Shown piece after piece: positions 1 to 8,924 of a DNA stretch of 64,000 bases. A program made the position numbers and the translations under genes. Every line of letters starts with the position of its first letter. Positions within the stretch are counted from its first letter, which is position 1. Under the pieces are notes generated by a model. It saw only the letters and a program-made list of their open reading frames with translations. It did not search any database and was not told the DNA's origin. This DNA is from Bacteroides graminisolvens DSM 19988 = JCM 15093. Lineage in GTDB: Bacteria; Bacteroidota; Bacteroidia; Bacteroidales; Bacteroidaceae. The stretch covers positions 62,001-126,000 of the forward strand of contig NZ_ATZI01000006.1 of NCBI RefSeq assembly GCF_000428125.1. The letters are read 5' to 3'.

Positions 1-561
1 AGAGTCTATGCATAGATGGTAGGTAGCAGCAGCTCCCCACGTTTTGTAGCTATAGTAATTATAGTATTCCGATCTTTTTTTATCTGTACGCTCAATCAGT
101 TCCTCGGCCTCAGCCTTACCCACGTGCATGGTTTGACACAAACGCTCTATGCGGTCGTCAAGCGAAGCCGAAACAAACACATTGACGTGTCTGGGGTGAT
201 CTCTCAAAATATAATCGGCACATCGCCCCACAAACAAACACGACTTTTCGGCGGCCAGTTTGCGAATCACATCGCTTTGAACCTTAAACAAGGCATCATT
301 GCTCAGGCAGCTGTTGCATGCCATAATGCTGTCATTCGGAAAAGGGAAACGCATACCAAACAATCCGTTCATCAACGGTTGAGAAGGTTTCTCGTCTGCC
401 TTTTCAAAGAAATCACGACAGAGGCCGCTTTCTTCGGAAGCCAAGTTTATAAGTTCTTTATCATAAAAAGAAATCTCCAGAGAAGCAGCCAACTTCTCTC
501 CTATCTCGCGGCCGCCACTTCCCAGTTGCCTGCCTATGTTAATTACAAAATTATCTCCCAT
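1..561 (-). CDS. Cytidylate-kinase-like protein, 3' end beyond the window
   Basis: The gene reads leftward and its last visible codon ends at base 1, so 187 residues are seen and the C-terminus is missing. The protein starts MGDNFVINIGRQLGSGGREI, a glycine-rich nucleotide-binding loop of the cytidylate kinase-like family (Cytidylate_kin2 type), followed by FYDKELI and later LFVGRCADYIL and VFVSASLDDRI, the usual order of P-loop, substrate region and core strands. Members are predicted to phosphorylate a nucleotide or related small molecule; true CMP kinases of Bacteroides are a separate family, so the substrate is uncertain. The ATG at 561 follows a -7 box at 589-596. It is divergent from the riboswitch-led carboxylase operon. 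Confidence 0.85.
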   Translation of the reverse strand, partial: MGDNFVINIGRQLGSGGREIGEKLAASLEISFYDKELINLASEESGLCRDFFEKADEKPSQPLMNGLFGMRFPFPNDSIMACNSCLSNDALFKVQSDVIRKLAAEKSCLFVGRCADYILRDHPRHVNVFVSASLDDRIERLCQTMHVGKAEAEELIERTDKKRSEYYNYYSYKTWGAAATYHLCIDS

Positions 562-588
562 AGCATTTTATTTTATCATGTTCAGCTA

Positions 589-596
589 CAAACTTA
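589..596 (-). promoter_or_regulatory. -7 promoter box of the cytidylate-kinase-like gene
   Basis: On the minus strand this reads TAAGTTTG, a match to the Bacteroides TAnnTTTG box, 27 bases before the ATG at 561. It lies back to back with the rightward box at 618-625. Confidence 0.6.
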
Positions 597-617
597 CTGA
601 TAATTTCTAAAAATACA

Positions 618-625
618 TATCTTTG
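618..625 (+). promoter_or_regulatory. -7 promoter box before the cobalamin riboswitch
   Basis: TATCTTTG fits TAnnTTTG exactly. It places the transcript start near 632, just upstream of the aptamer, so the riboswitch is in the 5' leader of the carboxylase operon. No clear -33 TTTG is present. Confidence 0.65.
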
Positions 626-644
626 CACCGACAAAGTTCTTTCT

Positions 645-803
645 CATCATTATCATTAAGGTGCCCCGGTAAAACGGGGAGAATAGGGAACCATGTGAAA
701 ATCATGGGCTGACGCGCAACTGTAAGCTGATCACGGTTTACCGCTCAATATCCACTGTGCAAACGGGAAGGATGGTAAATTATGCTAGCCAGGAGACCTG
801 CCT
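645..803 (+). promoter_or_regulatory. Cobalamin (B12) riboswitch aptamer
   Basis: The conserved cobalamin aptamer blocks occur in order: a GTGCCCCGG/CGGGG 5' hairpin at 661-678, AGGGAACCATGTGAAA near 684-700, GGGCTGACGCGCAACTGTAA at 706-725, CCACTG near 752, GGGAAGGATGG near 765-776, and the terminal box CAGGAGACCTGCC at 790-802. The next gene on this strand is the biotin carboxylase at 985. The 804-984 stretch must hold the expression platform. It contains a possible GACAT/ATGTC or AGCTTT/AAAGCT hairpin near 811-843 but no hairpin followed by a T-run, so control of translation is more likely than termination. Whether B12 represses or activates cannot be read from the sequence. Confidence 0.92.
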
Positions 804-984
804 TAATTGAGCTTTGACATGCTTCGCGAATAAAGCTAATGTCTGGAAATCCAATGGTATCTCCCGCCAAATAGTGTCATTTTGTTATTTCCTCTCAAAA
901 AAACTTCTCAAGAAACATCCAAAGAAGCCCGTAATGTGTTATTAGATACGTGAGAAAGATATTTATTAACTCAAACAAATAAAT

Positions 985-2496
985 ATGATTAGAAAAATCT
1001 TAATCGCCAACAGAGGTGAGATTGCAGTCAGAGTGATGCGCTCCTGTTATGAAATGGGCATTCAATCGGTTGCAGTATTTTCCGAGGCCGACAGAACAGC
1101 AAGACATACTTTGTATGCCGACGAGGCATATTGTATTGGCAGTGCATCAGCAAAAGATAGTTATCTGAATATAGAGAAAATCATTCAAGTAGCCAAGGCT
1201 TGTCAGGCGGATGCCATACATCCGGGATATGGCTTTTTATCAGAAAATGCTGATTTTGCCAGAAGATGCAGGGAAGAGAACATTGTATTTATAGGTCCGC
1301 AACCGGAAACAATGGAGGCGATGGGAGACAAGATTGCTGCCCGTATCAAAATGATAGAAGCGGGGGTTCCTGTTGTGCCCGGCACACAAGATAATCTTAA
1401 AAGTGTAGACGAGGCAATAACCCTTTGCAAGCAGATCGGATTTCCGGTGATGCTGAAGGCTTCCATGGGTGGAGGCGGAAAAGGCATGAGGCTGATTCAT
1501 TCGGAAAGCGAAGTGGAAGAAGCTTACACCATGGCCAAGTCAGAAGCAATGGCCTCTTTTGGTGACGACACGGTTTACCTGGAGAAGTTCGTAGAAGAGC
1601 CGCACCACATTGAATTCCAGATTTTGGGTGACAAGCACGGAAACGTTATTCATCTTTGTGAACGGGAGTGTTCTATTCAACGAAGAAATCAAAAAGTAAT
1701 AGAAGAAAGTCCGTCGCCATTCATCAACGAGACTATTCGTCAGGAGATGGGAATGAAAGCGGTGGCCGCTGCAAAAGCGGTCAATTATGAAGGAGCGGGT
1801 ACCATTGAGTTTTTGGTCGACAAACATCATCAGTATTATTTCTTGGAAATGAATACCCGCCTGCAGGTGGAGCATCCCATTACGGAAGAAGTTTTAGGGG
1901 TCGATTTGGTGAAAGAACAGATTCGCATTGCCGACGGACAGGTGATGCGTCTTTCGCAAAACAACATCAAACAGCGCGGACATGCCATTGAATGCCGGAT
2001 ATGTGCCGAAGACACCGAACAGAACTTCCGTCCGTCGCCCGGCATTATCAAACAGTTAATTGAGCCCAACGGCATCGGGGTGCGCATTGACAGTTATGCA
2101 TACGAGGGGTATGAAATACCGGTTTACTATGACCCGATGATTGGCAAGCTCATTGTCTGGGCTACTACCCGGGAGTATGCCATCGAACGAATGCGACGTG
2201 TTTTGTATGAGTATAAAATTACCGGTATAAAAACAAACATCAACTACCTGAGGTGCATTGTGGAAACGGAGGACTTTATCGACGGGAAGTACGATACCGG
2301 CTTTATTCCCAAACACAGTGATCATTTACACATCGGCATTACGACACACACCGAGGAAGAAGAAAATGTAGCCATGATTGCAGCTTACATTGATTATTTA
2401 ATGAATCTGGACGAGAACTCTACTCAGTCGGCAGACAATCGCCCCATAAGCAGGTGGAGGGAATTCGGCTTGCACAAAGGTATATTAAGAATTTAA
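985..2496 (+). CDS. accC: Biotin carboxylase subunit of an acyl-CoA carboxylase
   Basis: The 503-residue protein carries out ATP- and bicarbonate-dependent carboxylation of biotin. It has the biotin carboxylase N-domain start (IRKILIANRGEIAVRVMR), HPGYGFLSEN at 79-88, the ATP-grasp glycine loop GGGGKG at about 162-167, ECSIQRRNQK, and EMNTRLQVEHPITEEV from residue 288 with the catalytic Arg/Glu region. It is about 50 residues longer than stand-alone AccC and resembles the alpha subunit of propionyl-CoA carboxylases. It is the first gene of a three-gene operon (10-base gap to the carrier protein) led by a cobalamin riboswitch. The likely pathway is propionyl-CoA/methylmalonyl-CoA interconversion in the succinate-propionate route; acetyl-CoA carboxylase cannot be excluded from this subunit alone. 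Confidence 0.93.
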   Translation: MIRKILIANRGEIAVRVMRSCYEMGIQSVAVFSEADRTARHTLYADEAYCIGSASAKDSYLNIEKIIQVAKACQADAIHPGYGFLSENADFARRCREENIVFIGPQPETMEAMGDKIAARIKMIEAGVPVVPGTQDNLKSVDEAITLCKQIGFPVMLKASMGGGGKGMRLIHSESEVEEAYTMAKSEAMASFGDDTVYLEKFVEEPHHIEFQILGDKHGNVIHLCERECSIQRRNQKVIEESPSPFINETIRQEMGMKAVAAAKAVNYEGAGTIEFLVDKHHQYYFLEMNTRLQVEHPITEEVLGVDLVKEQIRIADGQVMRLSQNNIKQRGHAIECRICAEDTEQNFRPSPGIIKQLIEPNGIGVRIDSYAYEGYEIPVYYDPMIGKLIVWATTREYAIERMRRVLYEYKITGIKTNINYLRCIVETEDFIDGKYDTGFIPKHSDHLHIGITTHTEEEENVAMIAAYIDYLMNLDENSTQSADNRPISRWREFGLHKGILRI

Positions 2497-2506
2497 ACAG
2501 TGAAAG

Positions 2507-3019
2507 ATGGAAATACACATTGGAAACAGAATAGCCGATATTCAATTAATCAGCAAAGATGGCAATAATGTAGTGCTAAGCATTGACGGAAAAGAGTTTG
2601 AAATAGATGTAGTAATGGCCGAAAACGGTTCTTGTTCCATATTGCACGACGGAAAGTCGTTCAACGCACAACTCATTCGTCAGGAAGACGGCAAAACGTA
2701 TCAGGTGGATACACACATGTCTTCGTTTAAAGTCAATATTGTAGACAGTCAGGCCAAGTATCTGCAAATGAGAAAAAAGACTTCGGAAACACCCGAAGAT
2801 AAAATTGCTTCGCCAATGGCCGGAAAAGTGATCAGCATTCCTGTTACGAAAGGACAGGAAGTGAAGGCGGGTGATGTGTTGATCATTGTGGAAGCCATGA
2901 AAATGCAGAATAGTTATAAGGCTTCCTCGAATGGAACCGTGAAAGAAATCTTGGTGCAAGAAGGAGATACAATCAACAGTAACCAGGTATTAATTACACT
3001 CGATTTATTTAAAGAATAA
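2507..3019 (+). CDS. Biotin carboxyl carrier protein
   Basis: The 170-residue protein ends in a biotinyl/lipoyl attachment domain (about 97-170) with the biotinylation motif EAMKMQ; lysine 132 should carry biotin. The motif is preceded by IASPMAGKVISIPV, the usual lead strand of this fold. The first 95 residues have no recognisable domain and probably contact the partner subunits. It lies between the biotin carboxylase (10-base gap) and the carboxyltransferase (4-base gap), so the three subunits are almost certainly co-translated and form one complex. The biotin is shuttled from the carboxylase to the transferase active site. Confidence 0.93.
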   Translation: MEIHIGNRIADIQLISKDGNNVVLSIDGKEFEIDVVMAENGSCSILHDGKSFNAQLIRQEDGKTYQVDTHMSSFKVNIVDSQAKYLQMRKKTSETPEDKIASPMAGKVISIPVTKGQEVKAGDVLIIVEAMKMQNSYKASSNGTVKEILVQEGDTINSNQVLITLDLFKE

Positions 3020-3023
3020 CAAG

Positions 3024-4553
3024 ATGAATACAACGAAATATAACGATTTTGAGGAGAAGAACCGGAAAGCCGAACTGGGCGGAGGGGCCGATAAGATTGA
3101 GAAACAACATGCAGCCGGTAAGATGACGGCTCGTGAACGCATTAACCTGTTGGTTGACAAAGATTCTTTTGTGGAACTGGATAAGCTGGTTACGCATCAT
3201 TGTACCAACTTCGGCATGGAGAAAAACAAACTGGCCGGTGATGCCATGGTTAGCGGGTACGGAAAAATAGACGGACGCCTGGTGTTTGTTTATGCGTATG
3301 ACTTTACTGCTTACGGCGGATCACTCGGAGCAGTAACGGCTCAGAAGATTGTTAAGGTACAAAAGCTTGCATTAAAAAACGGTGCGCCGGTTATCGCTCT
3401 CAATGATTCGGGCGGTGCCCGTATTCAAGAGGGAATAGAGAGTTTAAACGGTTATTCGGAGATTTTCTATCAGAACATTATGGCAAGCGGGGTGGTTCCG
3501 CAAATCTCAGCCATATTAGGCCCTTGTGCCGGTGGTGCGTGCTACTCTCCCGCTCTGACCGATTTCATCTTCATGGTGAAAGAGAAAAGCCACATGTTTA
3601 TTACCGGTCCCGATGTGGTAAAGGCGGTAACTCATGAGGAGATTGATAAGGAGAAGCTTGGCGGAACAAGTACGCACGGTTCGCAAAGCGGAGTGACTCA
3701 TTTTGTGTGTGATACCGAAGAGGAGTTGCTGATGTCCATTCGTGAATTAATCAGCTTTCTGCCGGCCAATAATATGGAGGATGCTCCCGTTAAGCACAAC
3801 ACTGACGATCCCAAAAGGGAGAATGAGGAGTTGCAAGACATCATCCCCGATGACCCCGATCAACCGTATGACATCAAGCAAATCATCGAATGTGTTGTTG
3901 ATGAGCGGTATTTTTTTGAAATCATGCCCGACTTTGCCCGCAACATCGTAATCGGTTTTGCACGTTTAGCCGGACAATCGGTTGGCATTGTAGCCAACCA
4001 GCCCAACTATCTGGCAGGGGTGCTCGACATCAATGCGTCTGACAAAGCAGCTCGTTTCATCCGTTTCTGCGACTCTTTCAATATTCCGATTGTTACGTTC
4101 GTTGATGTTCCCGGTTTTCTTCCCGGTTATTCACAAGAGAGTAACGGTATTATCCGTCACGGTGCAAAGATGGTTTATGCTTACGCTGAAGCGACTGTTC
4201 CTAAAATCTCTGTGATTACTCGTAAGGCTTACGGCGGTGCTTACATTGTGATGAACAGTAAGTTAACCGGATCTGACGTGAACTTCGCCTACCCCACAGC
4301 CGAGATCGCGGTCATGGGTGCAGAGGGAGCTATCAATATTCTGTTCAGGAATGCCGACGAAGCAACCAGACTAAAGGAGTTGGATGCTTACAAGAATAAG
4401 TTCGCAACGCCCTATCAGGCTGCCGAACTAGGAAGCATTGATGAAATCATTCTGCCCCGGCAAACTCGCATCAGACTTATTCAGGCTCTTGAGATGACTC
4501 AAAACAAAGTGGTGACCAATCCACATAAGAAACATGGTAACATGCCTTTATAA
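3024..4553 (+). CDS. pccB: Carboxyltransferase subunit (propionyl-CoA carboxylase beta / methylmalonyl-CoA decarboxylase alpha type)
   Basis: The 509-residue protein belongs to the carboxyltransferase (crotonase-fold, ClpP-like) family. It has both halves of the domain: the N-half contains NDSGGARIQEG and GPCAGGACYSPALTDF, and the C-half contains VDVPGFLPGYSQE, GIIRHGAKMVYAYAEA and RKAYGGAYIVMNSK. Length and motifs match PccB/MmdA rather than AccA/AccD. It transfers the carboxyl group between biotin and an acyl-CoA; with the B12 riboswitch and the propionate biology of Bacteroides, propionyl-CoA/methylmalonyl-CoA is the best guess. The direction of the reaction in the cell is not given by sequence. 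No membrane decarboxylase beta subunit lies nearby. Its stop is only five bases from the end of the opposing MATE gene. Confidence 0.92.
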   Translation: MNTTKYNDFEEKNRKAELGGGADKIEKQHAAGKMTARERINLLVDKDSFVELDKLVTHHCTNFGMEKNKLAGDAMVSGYGKIDGRLVFVYAYDFTAYGGSLGAVTAQKIVKVQKLALKNGAPVIALNDSGGARIQEGIESLNGYSEIFYQNIMASGVVPQISAILGPCAGGACYSPALTDFIFMVKEKSHMFITGPDVVKAVTHEEIDKEKLGGTSTHGSQSGVTHFVCDTEEELLMSIRELISFLPANNMEDAPVKHNTDDPKRENEELQDIIPDDPDQPYDIKQIIECVVDERYFFEIMPDFARNIVIGFARLAGQSVGIVANQPNYLAGVLDINASDKAARFIRFCDSFNIPIVTFVDVPGFLPGYSQESNGIIRHGAKMVYAYAEATVPKISVITRKAYGGAYIVMNSKLTGSDVNFAYPTAEIAVMGAEGAINILFRNADEATRLKELDAYKNKFATPYQAAELGSIDEIILPRQTRIRLIQALEMTQNKVVTNPHKKHGNMPL

Positions 4554-4558
4554 GCATG

Positions 4559-5908
4559 TCAGGCCATCTTCTTGAATTTTCGGAACTGTCGCCAAAGCAT
4601 AAAGCCTGATACAAGACTTGCCGCTAAATCGGCCGTTGGCATACTAGACCATACGCCGACAGCTCCAAAGTGTTGAGGAAGGATGATCAGGCAAGGAACT
4701 AAAAACAATAACTGGCGGGTAAGTGAAAGAAAAATCGCTTTACCCGCCATTCCTATGCTTTGGAAGAAGTTGGCAGTAACCATCTGGAATCCTACGATAG
4801 GAAAGAAGGTCACCACAATACTCAAACCTTGAGAAGCTAACGCAATGAGTTCTTCATCTCCGGTAAAGATCGAAGTGGCCAAATGAGGAATGAACATACC
4901 GATTAAGAAGCCGGTTGTGGTAACGAATGTGGCTCCATAAATGGTGAGTTTAAGCACTTCGGTTACACGCGGATACAACTTAGCACCGTAATTATATCCT
5001 GCAATAGGCTGCATACCTTGGTTAAGCCCCATCACAATCATGGCAAAAAGAAAGACCAGCCGGTTAACAATTCCGTATGCACCGATAGCTAAGTCTCCAC
5101 CATGTTCCTTTAAACCATGATTGATTAAGATAACGATTAAGCAGGAGGCTAAGTTCATCATGAAGGGTGACATACCGATGGCTAAGGAATTAAGAACGAT
5201 CTTCTTACGTAGCCTAAAAATACCTTTGTGAAAATGCAACAGTTCGTTTGGGTTACTGAATACTTTCAATTGCCAAAGCAAAGCAAAAAATTGTGCTAAG
5301 ACTGTAGCAGTGGCAGCTCCGCGGATACCCCATCCTAACACAAAAATAAACAGCGGTGCCAGCAACACGTTGATAACAACTGTTGAAACGGTAGCCATCA
5401 TGGCTTTCTTAGGATGTCCGGCAGCACGCAACGTAGCATTCAACCCCATGTATAGATGGGTCACAATATTACCCGCCAATATAATCTGCATAAAATCTCT
5501 TGCATACCCGATGGTTTGCTCGCTGGCACCAAAGAAGTAAAGTATGGGATCTAGAAACAGCAACGTAAGTAAAGTAAAGAAGATGCCTATTATAATATTG
5601 AGTACCACCACATTACCTAGTACTCTTTGAGCGGTATCATAGTCTTTTTGTCCCAGCTTGACTGATATTAAAGTGGCGGCACCGGCACCGACCAAAGAAC
5701 CGAAAGCTGCTGCTAAATTCATTAAAGGAAACGTAATAGCCAGCCCGGATATAGCCATAGATCCTACTCCGTGTCCTATAAAGATGCTATCAACCATATT
5801 GTATAGTGAAGAAGCCGTCATGGCAATAATAGCCGGAACTGAATATTGCATGAGCAATTTTCCGATTTTCTCTGTACCAAGCGCTGTTGGAGTTCTTTGA
5901 GTAGTCAT
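4559..5908 (-). CDS. MATE family efflux transporter
   Basis: The 449-residue membrane protein has about twelve hydrophobic helices in two similar halves, each starting with the MATE pattern (GKLLMQYSVPAIIAMTASSLY, and later LAIGMSPFMMNLASCL). Such proteins export cationic drugs or metabolites using a sodium or proton gradient; the substrate is unknown. The frame is open for 29 more codons upstream, but a TACTTTTG box at 5930-5937 lies inside that extension, so the ATG at 5908 (MTTQRTPTALGTEKIG) is chosen, giving a very short leader. It converges on pccB with a five-base gap and no terminator between them. Confidence 0.9.
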   Translation of the reverse strand: MTTQRTPTALGTEKIGKLLMQYSVPAIIAMTASSLYNMVDSIFIGHGVGSMAISGLAITFPLMNLAAAFGSLVGAGAATLISVKLGQKDYDTAQRVLGNVVVLNIIIGIFFTLLTLLFLDPILYFFGASEQTIGYARDFMQIILAGNIVTHLYMGLNATLRAAGHPKKAMMATVSTVVINVLLAPLFIFVLGWGIRGAATATVLAQFFALLWQLKVFSNPNELLHFHKGIFRLRKKIVLNSLAIGMSPFMMNLASCLIVILINHGLKEHGGDLAIGAYGIVNRLVFLFAMIVMGLNQGMQPIAGYNYGAKLYPRVTEVLKLTIYGATFVTTTGFLIGMFIPHLATSIFTGDEELIALASQGLSIVVTFFPIVGFQMVTANFFQSIGMAGKAIFLSLTRQLLFLVPCLIILPQHFGAVGVWSSMPTADLAASLVSGFMLWRQFRKFKKMA

Positions 5909-5929
5909 AAATAAATAATTTTGTGACTG

Positions 5930-5937
5930 CAAAAGTA
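5930..5937 (-). promoter_or_regulatory. -7 box of the MATE gene
   Basis: TACTTTTG on the minus strand fits TAnnTTTG and fixes the start at 5908 rather than at the longer in-frame ATG at 5995. Confidence 0.65.
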
Positions 5938-6067
5938 CGGAATTTAAATAAGGACTAAAAAAGAAAAACATTCTTTCACATTGCAGAAAGCTCATGAGAG
6001 GTTAGCAGGAAATAGCTCGTTTTATCAATTAAGCACGAAAATAATGCCGTAAATAAGAAATGTTTCG

Positions 6068-6075
6068 TATTTTTG
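6068..6075 (+). promoter_or_regulatory. -7 box of the lysS operon
   Basis: TATTTTTG fits TAnnTTTG, 29 bases before the lysS ATG at 6105; the upstream in-frame ATG at 6060 would not be transcribed. Confidence 0.7.
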
Positions 6076-6104
6076 CATGCGAAATTGAGTTAATACGTAA
6101 CGAA

Positions 6105-7841
6105 ATGAACATATTAGAATTAAGTGAACAGGAGATTATCAGACGAAAAAGTCTGGAAGAGCTCCGTGCAATGGGTATTGAACCCTACCCTGCTGACGAG
6201 TATATAACGAATGCTTACTCTACCGATATAAAACAAGAATTCAATGAAAACGAGGAAGGTGAACCGCGCAAGGTGTCGGTTGCCGGACGTATGATGAGTC
6301 GTCGTGTGATGGGTAAGGCTTCGTTTATTGAGCTACAAGATTCCAAAGGACGTATTCAGGTATATATCACCCGAGACGATATTTGTCCGGGAGAGAACAA
6401 AGACTTATATACAACTGTATTCAAGCGCTTGCTCGACTTGGGTGACTTCATCGGTATTGAAGGTTTCGTATTCAAAACGCAAATGGGTGAAATCAGCATC
6501 CATGCGCAGAAAATAACCGTATTAGGCAAATCAATTAAACCTCTTCCTACCGTTAAATACAAAGACGGTGTTGCATTCGATTCGTTTGAGGATCCTGAAA
6601 TGCGCTACCGTCAACGTTATGTTGACTTGGTTGTGAATGAGGGTGTTAAAGATATCTTCATCAAAAGAACAAAGGTTTACTCTTCCATGCGTGAGTTCTT
6701 CAATGTAAGAGGCTACATGGAAGTGGAAACTCCTATACTTCAGGCAATCCCCGGTGGAGCGGCTGCTCGTCCGTTCATTACTCACCACAACGCTCTCGAC
6801 ATTCCTTTGTATCTGCGTATTGCAGATGAGTTGTATCTCAAAAGATTGATCGTAGGTGGCTTTGAAGGGGTATATGAATTCTCCAAGAACTTCCGTAACG
6901 AAGGAATGGACCGTACACACAATCCGGAGTTTACAGCCATGGAAATTTATGTGGCTTACAAGGACTACAACTGGATGATGGAGTTCACCGAACAGATGCT
7001 TGAGAAGATATGTATGGACGTTAACGGCACCACTGAACTAAAAGTAGGTGATAAGGATATCAGTTTCAAAACTCCGTTTAAACGAGTTACCATGCTCGAC
7101 TCTATCAAAGAGTTTACCGGATACGATTTATCGGGTAAGGGCGAGGAAGAGATTCGTGAGGTTTGCAAAAAACTGAAGATGGAGATTGATGAAACAATGG
7201 GTAAAGGTAAACTCATTGATGAAATATTCGGAGAGTTCTGCGAAGGTAATTACATTCAGCCTACCTTTATCATTGACTATCCGGTTGAAATGTCACCGCT
7301 GACCAAAAAGCACCGTAACAATCCTGAATTAACGGAACGTTTCGAGTTGATGGTGAACGGAAAAGAATTATGTAATGCATACTCTGAGTTGAATGATCCA
7401 ATCGATCAGTTGGAACGTTTTCAGGATCAGCTTAAGTTGAGCGAAAAGGGTGACGATGAAGCTATGTTTATTGATATGGACTTTGTGCGTGCACTTGAGT
7501 ATGGAATGCCTCCTACATCGGGAATGGGAATCGGGATGGACCGTCTTGTCATGCTTATGACCGGACAAACCACCATACAGGAAGTTTTATTCTTCCCACA
7601 AATGCGTCCGGAAAAGACTATCAAGAAAGATCCTGCATCCAAATATGCGGAACTGGGCATCAGTGAAGATTGGGTTCCGGTTATTCAGAAAGCCGGTTAC
7701 AATCTGGTTGATGATTTGAAAGAAGTAAATCCGCAGAAGTTGCATCAGGACATTTGCGGTATTAACAAAAAATACAAATTAGAGTTAGCAAGCCCATCGG
7801 TCAATGATGTTGCCGAATGGATTCAAAGACTTAATTCGTAA
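6105..7841 (+). CDS. lysS: Lysyl-tRNA synthetase, class II
   Basis: The 578-residue enzyme charges tRNA-Lys. An N-terminal OB-fold anticodon-binding domain (about 55-150; VSVAGRMMSRRVMGKASFIELQDS) is followed by the class II catalytic core: motif 1 near ETPILQAIPGGAAARPF, motif 2 FSKNFRNEGMDRTHNPEF, and motif 3 GMGIGMDRLVMLMTG. After motif 3 there is an extra C-terminal segment of about 70 residues (from KDPASKYAELG) that E. coli LysS lacks; Bacteroidetes enzymes are known to be longer. The start at 6105 is set by the promoter box. gpsA follows after five bases. Confidence 0.97.
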   Translation: MNILELSEQEIIRRKSLEELRAMGIEPYPADEYITNAYSTDIKQEFNENEEGEPRKVSVAGRMMSRRVMGKASFIELQDSKGRIQVYITRDDICPGENKDLYTTVFKRLLDLGDFIGIEGFVFKTQMGEISIHAQKITVLGKSIKPLPTVKYKDGVAFDSFEDPEMRYRQRYVDLVVNEGVKDIFIKRTKVYSSMREFFNVRGYMEVETPILQAIPGGAAARPFITHHNALDIPLYLRIADELYLKRLIVGGFEGVYEFSKNFRNEGMDRTHNPEFTAMEIYVAYKDYNWMMEFTEQMLEKICMDVNGTTELKVGDKDISFKTPFKRVTMLDSIKEFTGYDLSGKGEEEIREVCKKLKMEIDETMGKGKLIDEIFGEFCEGNYIQPTFIIDYPVEMSPLTKKHRNNPELTERFELMVNGKELCNAYSELNDPIDQLERFQDQLKLSEKGDDEAMFIDMDFVRALEYGMPPTSGMGIGMDRLVMLMTGQTTIQEVLFFPQMRPEKTIKKDPASKYAELGISEDWVPVIQKAGYNLVDDLKEVNPQKLHQDICGINKKYKLELASPSVNDVAEWIQRLNS

Positions 7842-7846
7842 TTGTA

Positions 7847-8842
7847 ATGAAACTACCCGGCAAGATAGCTATAATGGGAGGAGGAAGCTGGGCTACAGCC
7901 ATTGCAAAAATGGTATTGGCCCAGGAAGATTCAATCAATTGGTATATGCGGCGAGACGACCGCATTGCCGATTTCAAAAGGCTGGGACATAACCCGGCCT
8001 ACCTAACCGGTGTAAAGTTCGATATGAAACGGATTAATTTCAGTTCGAATATCAACGACATCGTAAGGGAGTCTGACACACTGGTATTTGTCACCCCCTC
8101 TCCTTATCTGAAAGCTCATCTGAAGAAACTTAAAACTCGCATCAGAGATAAATTCATTATTACCGCCATCAAAGGTATTGTTCCCGATGACAATTTAATT
8201 GTATCGGAATACTTCACCAAAGAATATGGTGTACCCGAAGAAAACATTGCCGTTCTTGGCGGACCGTGTCATGCGGAAGAGGTTGCTCTTGAGCGTCTTT
8301 CTTACCTGACTATAGCCTGTCCCGATATGGACAAAGCCAGACTTTTTGCACGTAAATTGGCGAGTAGTTTTATCAAAACATCTGTCAGCGATGATGTTAT
8401 TGGTGTTGAATACAGTTCGGTACTCAAAAACGTGTATGCCATTGCGGCCGGTATTTGTAGCGGACTGAAATACGGTGATAACTTTCAGGCGGTTCTGATG
8501 TCGAACGCCGTACAAGAGATGAATCGTTTCCTGAATACTGTTTATCCGCTGAACAGAAACGTTGATGATTCTGTTTATTTAGGAGACCTACTGGTAACCA
8601 GCTACTCTAATTTTAGCCGCAACCGGACTTTCGGAACCATGATTGGAAAAGGATATTCGGTAAAAAGTGCGCAAATAGAAATGGAAATGATAGCTGAAGG
8701 GTATTACGGAACAAAGTGTATCAAAGAGATTAACAAGCATCACCATGTGAATATGCCCATTCTTGATGCTGTTTACAACATTCTTTACGAACGTATTTCT
8801 CCGATGATAGAGATCAAATTACTGACAGACTCGTTCAGGTAA
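7847..8842 (+). CDS. gpsA: NAD(P)-dependent glycerol-3-phosphate dehydrogenase
   Basis: The 331-residue cytoplasmic enzyme reduces dihydroxyacetone phosphate to sn-glycerol-3-phosphate, the backbone of phospholipids. The N-terminal Rossmann loop reads [15 protein letters not shown]; the middle contains [17 protein letters not shown] and the catalytic-lysine region [18 protein letters not shown]. Length is normal for the family. It starts five bases after lysS and is probably co-transcribed with it and with pgi downstream. Confidence 0.95.
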   Translation: MKLPGKIAIMGGGSWATAIAKMVLAQEDSINWYMRRDDRIADFKRLGHNPAYLTGVKFDMKRINFSSNINDIVRESDTLVFVTPSPYLKAHLKKLKTRIRDKFIITAIKGIVPDDNLIVSEYFTKEYGVPEENIAVLGGPCHAEEVALERLSYLTIACPDMDKARLFARKLASSFIKTSVSDDVIGVEYSSVLKNVYAIAAGICSGLKYGDNFQAVLMSNAVQEMNRFLNTVYPLNRNVDDSVYLGDLLVTSYSNFSRNRTFGTMIGKGYSVKSAQIEMEMIAEGYYGTKCIKEINKHHHVNMPILDAVYNILYERISPMIEIKLLTDSFR

Positions 8843-8924
8843 TGTACTCCTTTCGTTGCATCAACTGGAGCAGGTTCAACCGTATTATTTTATTTATTAC
8901 CAACCTTTAAACAAAATAGAAAGT

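Noticed and set aside
16..600. A 194-residue plus-strand frame at the window start
   Set aside because: It lies opposite the cytidylate-kinase-like gene, whose motifs are clear on the minus strand.
835..880. Short leader peptides (4 and 11 codons) after the riboswitch
   Set aside because: Too short to judge, with no ribosome-binding signal or regulatory codon bias.
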